Shown here in pieces: positions 33,064-45,220 of a stretch of 64,000 nt of DNA (its first letter is position 1; every line of letters starts with the position of its first letter). Source of the stretch: Przewalskia tangutica (lineage: Eukaryota > Streptophyta > Magnoliopsida > Solanales > Solanaceae); contig JAQGDG010000274.1 in NCBI GenBank assembly GCA_029844215.1, forward strand, positions 147,767 through 211,766. Direction: 5' to 3'. A program made the translations under genes and the position numbers. Below the pieces are notes generated by a model. The model did no database searches. It saw only the letters and a program-made list of their open reading frames with translations, and was not told the DNA's origin.

Positions 33064-34290
33064 ATGCCTCCGCAAGGCAACCAGAGCCTGGCGGCAAGGC
33101 AACCGAGGGTGCCGCTAGTGAGATACAGAGGAGTACGCAGGCGCAGCCGACAAGACTGAGGTCAGGCTCGCACGGCGGTTTTGTGGACGCCGCCAAATTT
33201 CAAAGAGAGCTTAGAGTCGCAGCAGCCGTCACTGAGACCACGCACCGAGCCTCCGGGCCCCACACCGGGCGCAGGAGACGGGTTACGCGAGATGGTTGCT
33301 TGGCCGCCGTGGTCAGGCCGATACGGCGATAGGCCGACGCAGCAGCCCAGCCCAAAGAGCACCAGGTTCACCCCGAGCAGATAGCCTGAGGCTACGGACT
33401 TTCCGAGTCAGAGCCCGCCAGAGTTTTACGGGTCGAGGCTCGAGGATGATCCGCAGGAGTTCATCCGGCAGCTACAGCGATCACGCGGTGATCAAGGCTT
33501 CAGAGACCGAGTCCGGATTTGTTCGTGATCGGCCGCGTGATACCGCAGCCGATTGGTTTGATTCACGGAGCTTTCCGGGAGAGCACGCACTCCAGCAGAT
33601 GGGATGAGTTTTCGGGGCTTTCTCACCCACTTCTTGCCTCCGCAGATGGCGAGGGCACGGCCGACGATTTTTGATGCTTAGACAGAGCGCGACGGTTCGA
33701 GTACAATGCGGAGTTCGACTCATCGTCCCTGACGCCCCAAATACAGTAGCTAGTATGGAGGATCGAGTGCACCGATATGTTACGTGGCTCGGCGATTACA
33801 TGTCGAGGCATGTTCAGAGTAGCTCTTCACCGGCATGGACATTGCCCGCACGCAGCTCACGACCGATGCGAGGCACGGAGAGGTCGACGGAACGACCAAG
33901 ATCGCCAGTAAGAGGCGAACAACACGGTCCTTTGCGACTTTCGAGGCGGACCGCCTCAAGAAGATACTAGTTTTGTACCTCCGCCGCAGAGTGGTCCTCC
34001 ACAACCTTCGTGAGCATCCAGAGTATTCGGGAGCGTCGTGGCTCCAAGGGTTCAGTTTCCGCGAAGTGGCGTGTTGCTGACGCGTCACCCCTACCTTCGC
34101 GTGGTCGACGTGGTAGACCGCATTTCGGGAGTGTCGCGTGCCAGGGAGCTTGTTATTTTGCGACAGCAGGCCATTTTGCGAGGAACCGTCACCAAGGGTA
34201 GCACGGATGTTACGATCACCACCGGATCGGGTCGTTCATCGCCTTTCATAGCGCGCACTGGCAGGCGTGCCTATGATTAGAGTGGAGCGG
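33064..34290 (+). pseudogene. gag: A Gag polyprotein, degraded
   Basis: ATG at 33064 in the same context as in F. The core block with GSR.EDDPQEFIRQLQ lies at 33429-33480, and the DTAADWFDS segment at about 33538-33570. Several frame breaks follow. The zinc knuckle relic at 34150-34190 keeps the first Cys and GHFAR but has lost two ligands. Gag similarity ends about 34290 with no protease after it. Non-functional as read. Confidence 0.8.
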
Positions 34291-34299
34291 TAGCTTCGT

Positions 34300-35006
34300 A
34301 TATCCTTAACCTCTAGAGTTTTGGTATGCTTGTTATGATGGTCTCATTATTACGTGCTATGTACGAATGGCGCTACTAATTGTGAGTTAGAAAACATGCT
34401 TAGTCGAGGATAAGTATGGGGCGTGGTAAGTGCGAACCCTAGATCGCCACGATCGAGACCTTAGGTAAGGTCGCCTTGAGTAAAAGATTCGCTTTATGTT
34501 TGACCTTTATCGAGTGCGAGTATACGTGGGTTTTATGCGAGTGATCACCCACGGGTAATGGAGATGGAAGTAGCTTTCATGACGTGATTTAGCAGATTGT
34601 TCCGCGTCGTGAACGCGGCGTGACGCGACATGGTCGGGTTGAGGACGTGATACGGTCAACCCAGAGCCCGCTTAAGGTGGGGTTCTCGTGGTCCCGCCAG
34701 TGGTAGGGTCACGAGGATGCTAGGCCCAAGTTTGTATGATCATCGATGAGTTCGTGGACGCGCTCGACGAAGCCGTTCAGAAGGCCGAATGGCCTTAAGG
34801 AAGTTCGAGGTTAGTAAGATGACCAAGTTCGAGGTAGTGACTCAAAGATTTGTGGGAACTAAGAAATGCCTGAAGTATGGTACGACCGAGAGTTCAAGTG
34901 TTCGAGAAGCGGCACGACGAGTAAGGAAGGAAGAGAATGTGTGTTATTTCGCGCCGTGTCGCGCTGACAACTTGTTAGGAACTTCATCGATATCCGCTTC
35001 AGAAGG
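34300..35006 (+). other. A conserved noncoding 3' internal segment
   Basis: Collinear with 8601-9317 in E. The best conserved block is 34700-34735 (GTAGGGTCACGAGG, GCTAGGCCCAAGTTT). No shared ORF. Confidence 0.7.
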
Positions 35007-35038
35007 AACATTCGACGAATGTTTCTAAGGAGGGAGAA
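35007..35038 (+). other. A PPT with adjacent hairpin
   Basis: AACATTCG-A-CGAATGTT (35007-35023), then AAGGAGGGAGAA before the 3' LTR. Confidence 0.85.
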
Positions 35039-35818
35039 TGTTATACCCGTATTCTCGTGGTATGTATGCGAGGACGCACGCACGAGAGCACGGCGTAAAG
35101 ATTGGAAAGGAAGAAAGAGGTGATTTTTTCCACTAAAAAGTTTCCGCTTTTGTAAAGAAAATGTTCGCTGATGGGAATTGGTTCCCTGATTTGGAATTTG
35201 GGCTTTTAAATTATATTAGAATTTTGAGATTTTATTTTCTGAATGGTCACTGGGCCCACTGGAGAAATTTACTTAAGGGCCCGCTTGATTTTGAGATTTT
35301 GGTCATTTTGGATATTTTCTAAGATGAGTTATTTTGGACAAGCAGGAGGGCTTACACGTGTCACCCCTCGTGGCTTCGCCGGTTACCTTTGTGCACAACA
35401 CCGCTAGAGTCGCTGACGAACGCTTACGTAACTTGCGGCGGAAAATTCGCTATGTCGCTTTGTATTTTTATGGATTTTTCCGAGAGACTTAACATTTTGG
35501 ATCAACGGAGGGTGACATGTGTCACCTCACATCGGAAGCAAGGCGCAACCTCGACGAATTGGTTCACGCTTCGCCAATCGCTCCTTGTTTTGGCATTGTT
35601 TTCGGCTTGTTTGGTGCCATGTTTCAGGCATTGTTTTGGAGTAGGCTGTGGTGCACTTGGCTTGATCAAGGCCTTACACTTGCCTTGCACATGGCTTGAT
35701 CTCGCCATCGGTTGGCTTTTGGTTTTGCTATAAATACCCCTAAGCTTCAAGACTTCATTCATCCAAAACTTCCAAGTCTTCAAACCCTCTCCTCCCCTTT
35801 GCGAGCTTTAGTCGAGAG
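35039..35818 (+). mobile_element. A 3' LTR, first part
   Basis: U3 and start of R, matching 29519-30298. Ends with TSD GAGAG (35814-35818) at the insertion of G. Confidence 0.92.
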
Positions 35819-36439
35819 TGTCACGCCCAACCCCAAGCCTGATCGGTGCCCTACCCGCACCCTTCTACCTTAACAATACAAGTAAATCATAAATTAAATA
35901 ACACCTCATTTATTTTTTCTTTTAAAACAACCAGACGCAAGGGCAAAGCCGACAAGGCCGCCATATATACATAACCAAAAGACACTACACCGCATACGAG
36001 TCCAATCCTACATACGAATATAGACTTCTGGAGTTAAATCAAATGTGACGGACAAGGCCCCGCATCTAAAACTCAGATAAAGCCTGCATCAAGGACATAT
36101 ACCAAAAGATAAACTCGGATGTAGGAGCTATCCAAAACTCGAGCAGATCCTACACCGCCGATCACCAAACAACAGACCTAAACTCATGCAGATTTAACGC
36201 AGCTCAAGGAGGTCAAGACGAAGAATGTACCAAGCATGTGAACAATAAGTATCAGAATGAAATCATAACGCCTAAACAAAACAGAGACATGTATGATAGA
36301 CAACCTACAAGATAAAACACATAAGCAATATATCAAGTCGTGGACGCAAGCCCTCAAGGTCACTACTCGGATATAACTACGGGTCTCACGCCCATAATAT
36401 CAATCATGCCCGTGAATCCTTCTCACCGCCATTCATGAT

Positions 36440-36740
36440 ATAACATAACATCAAGTCCCACCGTGGTATAGCATCTGGGTTTACCCTCACTTATACTCTA
36501 CCCCGGGAGTATGGTAAAGGTGTGGTATAGATCTTCGGTTTACCCTCACTTATACTCTTACCCCGGGATGAGGTGGTATAACGCCTGGGATTGCCTCATT
36601 TATACTCTTACCCTATCTCGACCGGCCACAAACAACACATAAAGCAGGTGGTACAATGGCCTGGGGTTTACCCTCACTAATACTCTACCCCGAGTAGGTG
36701 GTATAACGCCTGGGCTTGCCTCATTTATACTCTTACCCTA
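36440..36740. repeat. G array 1, GTGGTATAGC/TTTACCCTCA units
   Basis: Five to six imperfect units of about 50-65 bp built on GGTATA...CTGGG, TT(T/G)CC(T)CA and TATACTCTTACCC. The other LTR has the same array at about 42115-42400. Confidence 0.75.
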
Positions 36741-36984
36741 TCTCGACCGACCATCAAACAAGACATAAGCACTACCATGTCTTCTATAAAATCCGAATTT
36801 AACCTAAGTACTACAAGTAACGGAAGCATACCCGTGGAATCCCATATCACCGCTGCAGACGTCCCAAGAATCTTACAACAAGACAAATTCACCTTCAACC
36901 GAGAGTCGCGACAACTTAATAAAACATAATACTTGCACTCAAAGGCTATTTCCAGCACATATAGGCAAGTTCTCAATTAACCAA

Positions 36985-37325
36985 GCCAAAGTACTTATCA
37001 AGGCACACATAGGATAATTCTCATTTTATCAAGCCAAAGTACTAATCAAGGCATACATAGAGTAATTTCTTTAACAAGTCAAAGTACTTATCAAGGCACA
37101 CTTAGAAAAATTCTCAATTTATCAAGCCAAAGTACTAATCAAGGCATACATAGAGTAATTCTCTTTTAACAAGTCAAAGTACTTATCAAGGCACACTTAG
37201 ACAAATTCTCAATTTATCAAGCCAAAGTACTAATCAAGGCATACATAGAATAATTCTCTTTAACAAGTCAAAGTACTTATCAAGGCACACTTAGACAAAT
37301 TCTCAATTTATCAAGCCAAAGTACT
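36985..37325. repeat. G array 2, 47 bp units in alternating pairs
   Basis: GTACTTAT or GTACTAAT at 36991, 37039, 37084, 37133, 37180, 37229 and 37274. Units alternate between two variants, giving a 94 bp higher-order period. The other LTR copy is at about 42630-42975. Confidence 0.9.
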
Positions 37326-39593
37326 ACATACGCATATCTCTTTATAAAAGACTCCTTTCTATGTAAAGCTCCAAGATACTAACACCGTAGTATCAAGGCG
37401 TGTCTATTTTTCAAAGTAAGTTACTACACTTTTAGAAAACTCATTTCAAAGCTTGAAATCAAGTAACTCCAAATTTTCACAATCTAGGCAACTTATGCCG
37501 ATTAATCAAAATAGACAACTTTCTAACCTTCCATAAAGCCGTTATAACCAACTTCCCATAAAGCCGTTATAACCCTTTACGGTTTTAGACATATCCATTC
37601 CTTCAATAACCAAGAGACTTATACTATTAAAACCAAGTATCACATACTTACAAATCAAGTTCTTAACTTTCAAAAATACTCCAAGTCTCTTAATAGTTAG
37701 AAAACAAGTTTTCCTCTACTTTTTAAACCTCAAGTAACTTCACCCTTAACACAAGTTACTTCTCTTAAATCATGTCATTTCTCCTCTTTAAATCAAATAA
37801 GTAAATCACTTATTTGACTCCCTAAAGTCACTATAATGACCTTTAGGTTTTAGAACTAAGGCACTAGCCAAAAGATTTGGAAACCACTTCCTTTTTAAGA
37901 CTAAATGTACTTTAAGTAAAAATACCTTCACTTTTAAGAATCCAAACTTCATCAAGAAAATGGATTCTACAACTTACAATCCAAACATCAAAGTACACTC
38001 AAGGAAATACATAGAACAAATTCTATTTTAGGCAATCTAAATACAACCAAGGAATGGATCATTTGTGAGTAGAACCTACTTTCTTTATCTTACTAATCAT
38101 GCTAGAAGAGGAGATAGTTCACATACCTTTTCGGCTAAATCCACAAGCTAAGTCGAATACGCCGTACGTAGAAGTTTCAACCTATAATGGTCACAACAAG
38201 ACTATCAATCTTCTAGTCTCTAACGTAGAATAATACTAAGTATTTAGTCTCTAATTCTACGGAAAATCTGGCAAGACTTCCTTTGTTTCTACTCACTTTG
38301 CCACCTTTTCAAGGCCGAATACAATAACCAACAAGCCACATTTAAGGCTCCAAACAACAACCAAACAGGGATTACACGCCTTACAATACGTAAAATTCCG
38401 CCCACAATTCATACTAAATAGTCTAAGGCACACTAGCCAATTCCTACCAACTTACATAGCAACACTAAGTCTTTTCCAATCCTTTTCCAATTCCAAGTTC
38501 TAAGGTCTAACATGTTATTTAGTCGTAAACAACTTCAACAACTACAATTTCCTTCTTTATACAACATACGTGACGACTTAAACGAATAATCAACTTGAAA
38601 TGTACTCTTAAGGCTAACATGCTAGTTTTCGGATTAGGGTTCCAATAGCCAACATAATAATCAAACTTCGTAATATATAACTCATGCTTGCTAATAACCA
38701 TAGCTACAATCAAAAAGTAAGTTTAATTGCTAAAACGACAAAATTTATACCTTCAAGCCCTTAAAATTTCCAAGATCCAAAGTCGCGCTTTAGCAATTCT
38801 TAGCTCCTTTCCTTAGGTTCCAATCCGCCCAAGCACTCCTTAGAGGCCTACAAGAACCCATCTTCAAGTTCCAACTTCAAAGTCAAGAACTCCTTAGTTT
38901 CCGCTCATGACTAACGTGAAAACTCCGCTTTTCCAAATCTTTCTATTGAGATAACATTACAATACCCTTGGGAACATTGGGTTAAAGTCTTGTGAACAAA
39001 GGATCAAAACTACAAATTTTTTTTTGTGTGGGAACATGGCAAACCCGAGAGCAACTATAGTGGACAACAAGGTTTCTAATTTTTATAATTGTTAAATGAG
39101 CTAGTCTTGCTACTAGTTAGTATATAACACATATCGAAGGCTTAGATATTAACAAATGCGAGGCTAGGATGATTATCACAAGGATCAAGCTTACGCGGCA
39201 AGTTGACTAGTCAATTATGTCGCTTGCAAGACTTATCATCTACATAGGTCAAATGACCATTTTACCCTTAACATTTTCGCCCAAGACCACTAGTCAGTGC
39301 CACGGTCGCCTCTCATTCATCCATAAAATTCAGAACCCTCATGGGCCCCACAAAAATGTAAAATTTCTGGGCCCCACGTGACCAAATCCAGAAAAATAAA
39401 TTTCCATAGTGTTAATAAGTTCCATACTTTACAATAATGCCTCGTGAGAATCCAATTCTCAACAACGAACATTTTTCCTTACCGACGCTCTAAGATTTTC
39501 CGCTCTGAAACAATTCTTCCTTTCGCATCGATTTCCAAGTCTTGTTTCCTTTCGCATATTCTCCTCATGTGTTTTGGACTTACTGGTGTAACA

Positions 39594-41462
39594 TTTTTCC
39601 TTAGAAACATTCGCCCCCGAATGTTCTTAGTCTATTGTCACGCTTATACAAACTCCGCACAATCTCTATACTATGCCTATCAATCAATCGCACAAGACCA
39701 ACGACGCCACACATGCATCACCACATAACATACGTAAACATAATAATGGACCTTCCGTCCGTGGTCCCTTCTCACAAAACTCAAGGTTACATTTTCCCAA
39801 ACACGGATCCTTAGAGGTTCCTTTCTTTCCTTACTTGTCATACTTTCTCGACTTTCAAACTCATCTAGTACACGCATAAAATCTCAAATTCTGCTTCGCT
39901 CCTCAACTCGAGTTACTAACCAACTTGGCCATTATGCTACTTGAATTTCCGCTAAGGCCCTTCTCGGTCCTTACGACCTAGTTCTCGTGGAACGCGCCCA
40001 CAAACTCGCATAACGATTAACTAAACTTGGGCCTGCATCCTCGTGACCCTATCACATAATCTGACCATTTCTAATCGACATTACCCCATTCCAAACTATC
40101 TACGACAAACGAGTCCATAACCCGACTCATCGCCACTGTGAACTTCTCATTCTTAGTCCTAAATAAATCTCTCTCTTATCTCAAGGTACTTCTTACCCTA
40201 CCCCTATTCACTAGAGGTTCGCCACATAAGCCAAAGTATTTCATCGCACAATCTTCCCTATCTGGCCTTACACTTATACTGGTAATTACAACTTGTGAAC
40301 TCTACACAACTATAGTCTCACCACTTATCATTCTTGTCAATATTCTTAACTTTTCACTTTACTAATCATGATCCCTACCTCCGGTACTATCACTTTACAA
40401 CTCTTGCAATAAAGGGAAAACATATACGCTAGTGGCAAAACTGAATCTAACAACGCACGATGATTCAAAAGAATCGAGATATACCGTAACCCCAGCGACG
40501 CTGCTTCTCGATCCCGCCCAAAGAGTCGCGCTATCTATGCGGTTCAAGGACCGCTCAACTATAAACCCACTCGACCTCTACCACGACCTACGACATCCAA
40601 CACCGTCTCCGGGAACGACAACCGGGAGGGAAGGAACCAACCATCGGCCTCATAGTCGAGCCACCTCACCGGCTCCTTCTAAAAGGACATACTCGTAATA
40701 TGGCCCGACGCCACAATAAAACAAAGTCCCGCGCCATAACGGCATTTCAACGACGCTACCACATCCGATACATCGAGGAATAGTGGCCTCGACCGAGAAA
40801 ATCCTCCGCTACTCGGAACCTCGACCTGAGCTCTGACCGCCCTAAATACTCAGGATCAAATCTCCCACCCGTGAGCCGCGGTATGTACCGGGTAGGCGGG
40901 ACGACATCTCACTCGCCGAGGCACTGGCCCAAAACTCACCGATAACCAACCGGTCAGCCTCTTACGCAGATCTCCGCTACCGCCTCTACCCTCTCAGACA
41001 CCTGTCAGATCGCCGAATAACCTCCGCCGAGGAAACTGCAGATTGCTATCTTGGTCAATAACATAATGGCTTCCTTCATGACCCTAAAGTCCGCCCCAAT
41101 CGAAATCAGAGGCTCGTGTCAGTGGTTCTCAAACCCGCAAGAAGAACTCACGATCGCGAACAACATCCGTATAACTCGGCATAAGCCCTATCAACTCTCG
41201 AGTCCGACTAGTAGCTCGCTACTCCTTTGCCTCTTCTCAAGGCCGTTGCCCTCCTCGAGGCATAATCAGAACACAACAATACGCCGAGAGGAATTATCTT
41301 ACTAACAGCCTCTAGGCACGATCTCGCAGTGAGAAGAATAGAAACCAACTCCTAAACGTCCCTGTAGCCTCTCGCGCATGGTGTGGCGCGCAACACACCG
41401 ATAATCAAGACTCTACTAGACACGGCCTCAGACATTCCGAGGACCGATCGCTCGATACCACT
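39594..41462 (-). mobile_element. G internal region, gag relic only
   Basis: 1.87 kb between the PPT side (39594-39625, with hairpin AACATTCG...CGAATGTT) and the PBS (complement of AGTGGTATCGAGCG at 41450-41462). The conserved noncoding block is at about 40025-40055 (complement of AGGGTCACGAGGATGC and GGCCCAAGTTTAGT). Gag lies near the PBS. No pol. Same plan as A and E. Confidence 0.85.
40430..41263 (-). pseudogene. gag: G Gag polyprotein, degraded
   Basis: On the minus strand an ATG at 41263 follows the typical leader and opens a basic Arg/Gly-rich start like the other Gag N-termini, but a stop comes within ten codons. Matches to the Gag core are weak and lie on several frames. I could not find a clear zinc knuckle. 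Called by position between leader and conserved noncoding block more than by motif. Confidence 0.5.
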
Positions 41463-44400
41463 CACACGCCCAACCTCAAGCTCGCGGATCGGTGCCCTAC
41501 CTGGGCACCCTTCTACCTTAACAATACAAGTAAACTGCGGAAATTAAATAACACCTCATTTATTTTTTTCTTTTAAAACAACCGTACGTGAAAGGGCAAA
41601 GCCGACAAGGTTGCCATATATACATAACCAAAAGACACTACACCGTACATGAGTCCAATCCCACATATGAATACTGCACTTAGAGTTAAATCAAATGTGA
41701 CGGACAAGGCCCCGCCGCACTCCAAAAATGTACAAAGCCTGCATCAAGGACATATACCAAAAGATAAACTCTCGGATGTATGAGCTATCCAAAACCCCGA
41801 GCAGATCCTACACTCGCCGATCACCAAGCAAGACCTAAACTCATGCAGATGAACGCAGCCTCAAGGAGGTCAAGACGTAAGCATCGTACTGTGGAACAAT
41901 AAGTATCAGAATGAAATCATAATACTAAACAAAACAGAGACACATGATAGACAACCTACAAGATAAAACACATAAGTAGTCATATCAAGTCAGGGACGCA
42001 AGCCCTCAAGGTCACTACTCGATATAACTACGGGTCTCACGCCATAATATCAATCATGCCCGTGGAATCCTTCTTCTCACCGGCATCCATGATATAACAT
42101 AACATCAAGTCCCACCCCTGGTATAGCATCTGGGTTTACCCTCACTTATACTCTTACCCCGGAGTATGGTAAAGCAGTGGTATAGCATTCGGGTTTACCC
42201 TCACTTATACTCTTACCCCGATGAGGTGGTATAACGCCTGGGATTGCCTCATTTATACTCTACCCTATCTCGACCTGGTCACAAACAACACATAAAGGTG
42301 TGGTACAAATGCCTGGGGTTTACCCTCACTAATACTCTTACCTCGGAGTGTGGTATAACGCCTGGGCTTGCCTCATTTATACTCTTACCCTATCTCGACC
42401 GACCATCAAACAAGACATAAGCACTACCATGTCTTCTATAAAAATCCGAATTTAACCCAAGTACTACAAGTAACTAAGCATACCCGTGAATCCCACATCA
42501 CCGCTTGCACGCCCCAAGAACTTACAACAAGACACCGACCCTTCAACCGAGAGTCGCGATAACTTAATAAAACATAATACTTGCACTCAAAGGCTATTTC
42601 CAAAGACATATAGGCAAGTTCTCAATTAACCAAGCCAAAGTACTTATCAAGGCACACATAGGATAATTCTCATTTTATCAAGCCAAAGTACTAATCAAGG
42701 CATACATAGAGTAATTCTCTTTAACAAGTCAAAGTACTTATCAAGGCACACTTAGAAAATTCTCAATTTATCAAGCCAAAGTACTAATCAAGGCATACAT
42801 AGAGTAATTCTCTTTAACAAGTCAAAGTACTTATCAAGGCACACTTAGACAAATTCTCAATTTATCAAGCCAAAGTACTAATCAAGGCATACATAGAATA
42901 ATTCTCTTTAACAAGTCAAAGTACTTATCAAGGCACACTTAGACAAATTCTCAATTTATCAAGCCAAAGTACTACATAATGCATTCTTTTATAAAAGACT
43001 CCTTTCTATGTAAAGCTCCAAGATACTAACACCCGTAGTATCAAGGCGTGTCTATTTTTCAAAGTAAGTTACTACACTTTTAGAAAACTCATTTCAAAGC
43101 TTGAAATCAAGTAACTCCAAATTTTCACAATCTAGGCAACTTATGCCGATTAATCAAAATAGACAACTTTCTAACATTCCATAACCGTTATAACCAACTT
43201 CCCATAAAGCCGTTATAACCCTTTATGGTTTTAGACATATCCATTCCTTCAATAACCAAGAGACTTATACTATTAAAACCAAGTATCACATACTTACAAA
43301 TCAAGTTCTTAACTTTCAAAAATACTCCAAGTCTCTAATAGTTAGAAAACAAGTTTTCTTCTACTTTTTAAACCTCAAGTAACTTCACCCTTAACACAAG
43401 TTACTTCTCTTAAATCACGTCATTTCTCCTCTTTAAATCAAATAAGTAAATCACTCCTTTGACTCCCTAAAGTCACTATAATGACCTTTAGGTTTTAAAC
43501 CAAGGCACTAGCCAAAAGATTTGGAAACCACTTTTTAAGGCTAAATGTACTTTAAGTAAAAATACCTTCACTTTTAAGAATCCAAACTTCATCAAGAAAA
43601 TGGATTCTACAACTTACAATCCAAACATCAAAGTACACTCAAGGAAATACATAGAACAAATTCTATTTTAGGCAATCCAAATACAACCAAGGAACGGATC
43701 ATTTTGGTGAGTAACCTACTTTCTTTATCTTACTAATCATGCTGTAAGAGAGATAGTTCATATACCTTTCGCTAAATCCACAAGCTGCCGAATACGCTCA
43801 GACGAGAAGTTTCAACCTATAATGGTCACAACAAGACTATCAATCTTCTAGTCTCTAACGAGAATAATACTAAGTATTTAGTCTCTAATTCTACTAAAAT
43901 CGCAAAGACTTCCTTTGTTTCTACTCACTTTGCCACCTTTTCAAGGCCGAATACAACAACCAACAAGCCACATTTAAGGCTCCAAACAACAACCAAACAG
44001 CGGGATTACACGCCTTACAATACGTGTAAAATTCCGCCCCACAATTCATAATAAATAGTCTATGACACTAGCCAATTCTACCAACTTACATAAAGAACAC
44101 TAAGTCTTTTCCAACTTTTCCAATTCCAAGTTCTAAGGTCTAACATGTTATTTAGTCGTAAACAACTTCAACAACTACAATTTCCTTCTTTATACAACAC
44201 GTGACGACTTAAACGTAATAATCAACTTGAAATGTACTCTCAGGCTAACATGCTAGTTTTCTGATTAGGTTCCAATAGCCAACATAATAATCAAACTTCA
44301 GAATATATAACTCATGCTTGCATAATAACCATAGCTACAATCAAAAAGTAAGCTTAATTGCTAAAACGACAAAATTTATACCTTCAAGCCCTTAAAATTT

Positions 44401-45215
44401 CCAAGATCCAAAGTCGCTACTAGCAATTCTTAGCTCCTTTCCTTAGGTTCCAATCCGCCCAAGCACTCCTTAGAGGCCTACGAAGAACCCATCTTCAAGT
44501 TCCAACTTCAAAGTCAAGAACTCCCTTAGTTTCCGCCATACTAACGTGAAAACTCCATTTTTCCGAAATCTTTCTATTGAGATAACCTTACAATACCCTT
44601 GGGAACATCGGGTTAAAGTCTGTGAACAAAGGATCAAAACTACAAAATTTTTTGTGGGAACATGGCAAACCCGAGAGCAACTATAGTGGACAACAAGGTT
44701 TCTAATTTTTCTAAGTGTTAAAATGAGCTAGTCTTGCTACTAGTTAGTATATAACACATATCGAAGGCTTAGATATTAACAAATGCGAGGCTAGGATGAT
44801 TATCACAAGGATCAAGCTTACGCGCAAGCCGACTAGTCAATTATGTCAAGCTCGCAAGACATATCATCTACATAGGTCAAATGACCATTTTACCCTTAAC
44901 ATTTTCGTCCAAGACCACTAGTCAGTGCCACGTGTCGCCTCTCATTCATCCATAAAATTCAGAACCCTCGGCCCCACAAAATGTAAAATTTCATGGCCCC
45001 ACGTGACCAAATCCGTAAAAATAAATTTCCATAGTGTTAATAAGTTCCATACTTTACAAATAATGCCTTGTGAGAATCCAATTCTCAACAACGAACATTT
45101 TTCCTTACCGACGTCTAAGATTTTTCCGCTGAAACAATTCTTCCTTTCGCATCGATTTCCAAGTCTTGTTTCCTTCGCATATCTCCTCTACAGTTTTGGA
45201 CTTACTGGTGTAACA
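41463..45215 (-). mobile_element. G 5' LTR, 3.75 kb
   Basis: Close copy of 35819-39593, with similarity visible over its whole length including both arrays. The start reads CACACGCCC against TGTCACGCCC in the partner, a short indel. Ends GGTGTAACA at 45215, followed by TSD GAGAG. Confidence 0.9.
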
Positions 45216-45220
45216 GAGAG

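Larger units (their letters stand above)
32863..35038 (+). mobile_element. A internal region, gag only, no pol
   Basis: 2.18 kb from PBS to PPT. The PBS reads GTGGTATCGTGAGC (32866-32879), with CAG replaced by CGTG. It holds the leader, a gag pseudogene, 0.75 kb of conserved noncoding DNA and the PPT. It is collinear with E internal. Both LTRs and a perfect TSD show that the element inserted as a unit without pol. Confidence 0.85.
35819..39593 (-). mobile_element. G 3' LTR, 3.78 kb
   Basis: Minus-strand element G is framed by GAGAG on both sides (35814-35818 and 45216-45220), and the empty site is visible in A's 5' LTR near 30290. This LTR runs from TGTCACGCCC to GGTGTAACA. It has its own arrays: a repeat with TTTACCCTCACTTATACTC (36440-36740) and 47 bp units (36991-37320). 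It also has a GTTATAAC module (37541-37573) and a diverged leader core (38748-38772). No gene. Confidence 0.92.

Noticed and set aside
36985..37325. Regular 47 bp repeats as a CRISPR array
   Set aside because: Plant DNA, no unique spacers, repeated inside both LTRs of a retrotransposon; it is a minisatellite.
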